Below are positions 62,449 to 64,000 of a stretch of 64,000 nucleotides of DNA, in pieces. The notes below the pieces were generated by a model, which was not told where the DNA came from, did no database searches, and worked only from the letters and a program-made list of their open reading frames with translations. Location: positions 661,416-725,415 of the forward strand of contig NZ_CP006571.1 in the NCBI RefSeq assembly GCF_000583875.1, in the 5' to 3' direction. Within the stretch, counting starts at the first letter, position 1, and each line of letters opens with the position of its first letter. Position numbers and translations under genes: made by a program. Source of the DNA: Chlamydia avium 10DC88. GTDB taxonomy: Bacteria > Chlamydiota > Chlamydiia > Chlamydiales > Chlamydiaceae.

Positions 62449-64000
62449 ATGGCGAAAGAACAGAAAAAGTCTAAATGTTCCCTATGGCCTTCAATATCTT
62501 GTACAGTAAAAGCTAGTGCTTATTTATTTTTAGCTTGTTTCTCAGGACTAAGCTTATGGAGTTTTCACAATAACCAACCATGTACTCAGAATTGGATTGG
62601 TTTATTAGGTTGGTCACTAAGTTCTTTTCTATTATATAGCTTTGGAATAGCTTCTTTTCTGATCCCTCTATATTTTTTGTGGCTATCCTTCTTAAATTTT
62701 AAAAATACTCCAGCGAGAATTCAGCATCGTAAAGCGCTTGCATTTGCATCTATTCCTGTCTGCTCTTCGATACTTCTATCTATGTTGTCTCCCGTACAAA
62801 CTCTTCCTCAATTTTTAGACTCGCGTCTTCCTAAAATAATTCTGGGGATGAATCCTCCGGTTTCTTATTTAGGGGGTATTCCTTTTTATATTCTTTATTC
62901 TGGTCAATCTTTTTGCTTAAAGCATTTGATTGGTTCTGTGGGTACAGCACTGATTTTTTCTTTTGTTCTCTTTTTTTCTGTTTTCTATCTTTGCGGAGGA
63001 ATCGTCTTAATTAAAAAAAAAATACTGCAAAGATTTCTCAAAAACAAATTACATTCTTTTCGTCATTTCTGCAAAATCTCCTTAAAAAAACTCTTAAATA
63101 AGCAAAATTATCTCCCTAAACCCTCACTTAAGGTGCCTTCTTCTGCGCCTACAAAAACGCATTTACGTTCATTTCCTATACCTACAGTATCTTTGCCCAT
63201 TAAGAAAAATGAGCAAATGAATTATCAAAACTCTTCTAATCCTGAGGATTCAGCAACATTTTTATTAACCCCTCACCCTCAAAAACGCGTTTTACCTCCT
63301 ACAAATAGAATTCAGTTTCCTTCATCAGAATCAAAAATTCTAGTGTTGCCAAAATCCTCACATTCAAAAGTTATTCAACCTTCTTCTCCTTCACCTGTCT
63401 TAGAAGGGAAGAAATCTGAATTACCTCAATATCACTTATTGAGTAAGAGCGATAATATCAAACCCGAAACTCTTCTTGAGGAACTTCAGAAAAAAGCTGT
63501 TCTTTTGCAACAGACGCTAGAAAGTTTTGGGATCGAGGCAGTAATAGGGAATATTTCTTTTGGTCCAACACTAGCGGCATTTGAGGTTCAACCTAATACA
63601 GGAGTAAAGGTTCAGAAAATCAAAGCTTTAGAAAACGATATCGCTTTAAATTTACAAGCCTCGAGCATTCGAATTATTGCACCGATTCCAGGCAAAGCTG
63701 CTGTAGGAATTGAAATTCCTAATCCTTATCCTCAACCTGTAAATTTTCGTGATTTACTAGAAGATTATCAAAAACACCATCGTAAGCTACAGATTCCTCT
63801 TTTGCTTGGGAAAAAGGCAAATGGGGAGAATTTTTTAGCAGATTTAGCCACAATGCCTCATTTAATTATTGCTGGGACTACTGGCTCAGGAAAATCTGTG
63901 TGTATTAACACAATTGTCATGTCATTAATTATGACATCACTCCCTTCGGATATTAAATTAGTGATTGTCGACCCTAAAAAAGTAGAATTAACAGGCTATT
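62449..64000 (+). CDS. ftsK: FtsK/SpoIIIE DNA translocase, C-terminus beyond the window
   Basis: ATP-driven DNA pump for chromosome segregation at division. ATG 62449 opens a frame still open at the window edge (517 codons). N-terminal region with about four membrane helices (from ASAYLFLACFSGLSLW to FVLFFSVFYLCGGIVL), a Pro/Ser/Lys linker of about 150 residues, then the alpha domain (LQASSIRIIAPIPGKAAVGI) and the Walker A motif IIAGTTGSGKSVCI, LVIVDPKKVEL following. The motor's end and gamma domain are missing only because of the edge. A run of ten A (63013-63022) is in frame here. Confidence 0.95.
   Translation, partial: MAKEQKKSKCSLWPSISCTVKASAYLFLACFSGLSLWSFHNNQPCTQNWIGLLGWSLSSFLLYSFGIASFLIPLYFLWLSFLNFKNTPARIQHRKALAFASIPVCSSILLSMLSPVQTLPQFLDSRLPKIILGMNPPVSYLGGIPFYILYSGQSFCLKHLIGSVGTALIFSFVLFFSVFYLCGGIVLIKKKILQRFLKNKLHSFRHFCKISLKKLLNKQNYLPKPSLKVPSSAPTKTHLRSFPIPTVSLPIKKNEQMNYQNSSNPEDSATFLLTPHPQKRVLPPTNRIQFPSSESKILVLPKSSHSKVIQPSSPSPVLEGKKSELPQYHLLSKSDNIKPETLLEELQKKAVLLQQTLESFGIEAVIGNISFGPTLAAFEVQPNTGVKVQKIKALENDIALNLQASSIRIIAPIPGKAAVGIEIPNPYPQPVNFRDLLEDYQKHHRKLQIPLLLGKKANGENFLADLATMPHLIIAGTTGSGKSVCINTIVMSLIMTSLPSDIKLVIVDPKKVELTGY

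Overview
The window is a stretch of conserved core chromosome from a member of the genus Chlamydia. The evidence is the gene order, which from memory follows the C. trachomatis series CT787 back to CT739 almost gene for gene (rpsN-rpmJ-rpmH-rnpA ... hctA-rlmD-yajC-nqrF ... ftsK), together with genus hallmarks: a MurC-Ddl fusion, the histone-like protein HctA, a third divergent GroEL, DsbH and the AasC acyl-ACP synthetase. DNA is AT-rich. The rRNA operon lies between nqrF and ftsK, which suggests a species outside the trachomatis/muridarum pair (psittaci/caviae/felis/avium/gallinacea/pecorum/pneumoniae side). I cannot name the species from sequence alone. I see no prophage, insertion sequence, CRISPR array or obvious foreign island.

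Layout. 1-1.2 kb: ribosomal proteins S14, L36, L34 and RNase P protein. 1.2-6.5 kb: two thioredoxin-like exported proteins (one with a lost CxxC, one DsbH) around cysS and lysS. 6.5-13 kb: priA and a leftward lipid-type module (bioF-like, aasC, plsC). 13-24.5 kb: cysQ, leucine dehydrogenase, pyrophosphatase, Nudix hydrolase, fabF, rsfS, a HAD phosphatase, a coiled-coil protein, mqnC, miaA, rsbV, cutA and a KH protein. 24.6-33.6 kb: one tight leftward operon murF-mraY-murD-nlpD-ftsW-murG-murC/ddl covering the membrane and cytoplasmic steps of lipid II synthesis. 33.8-43 kb: tRNA-Cys, groEL3, a metallophosphoesterase, efp, amn, tkt, alaS. 43-50 kb: mfd and the heme genes hemE-hemN-hemG. 50-56.6 kb: a large repeat protein, hctA, rlmD, yajC, nqrF. 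56.6-61.8 kb: a leftward 16S-23S-5S operon with recognisable processing stems and a candidate promoter. 62.3 kb to the end: tRNA-His and the start of ftsK.

The most striking observation is that five otherwise well-conserved genes (rnpA, a coiled-coil gene, a membrane-anchored gene, mraY, mfd) are each broken at a run of 7-9 A:T, and in all five, adding exactly one A:T restores a full-length family-typical protein. This is either a systematic homopolymer error in the assembly or real poly(A) indels; it changes the annotation either way. No clearly new multi-gene system is visible. The best functional lead is the bioF-like alpha-oxoamine synthase sitting with an acyl-ACP synthetase and an acyltransferase.
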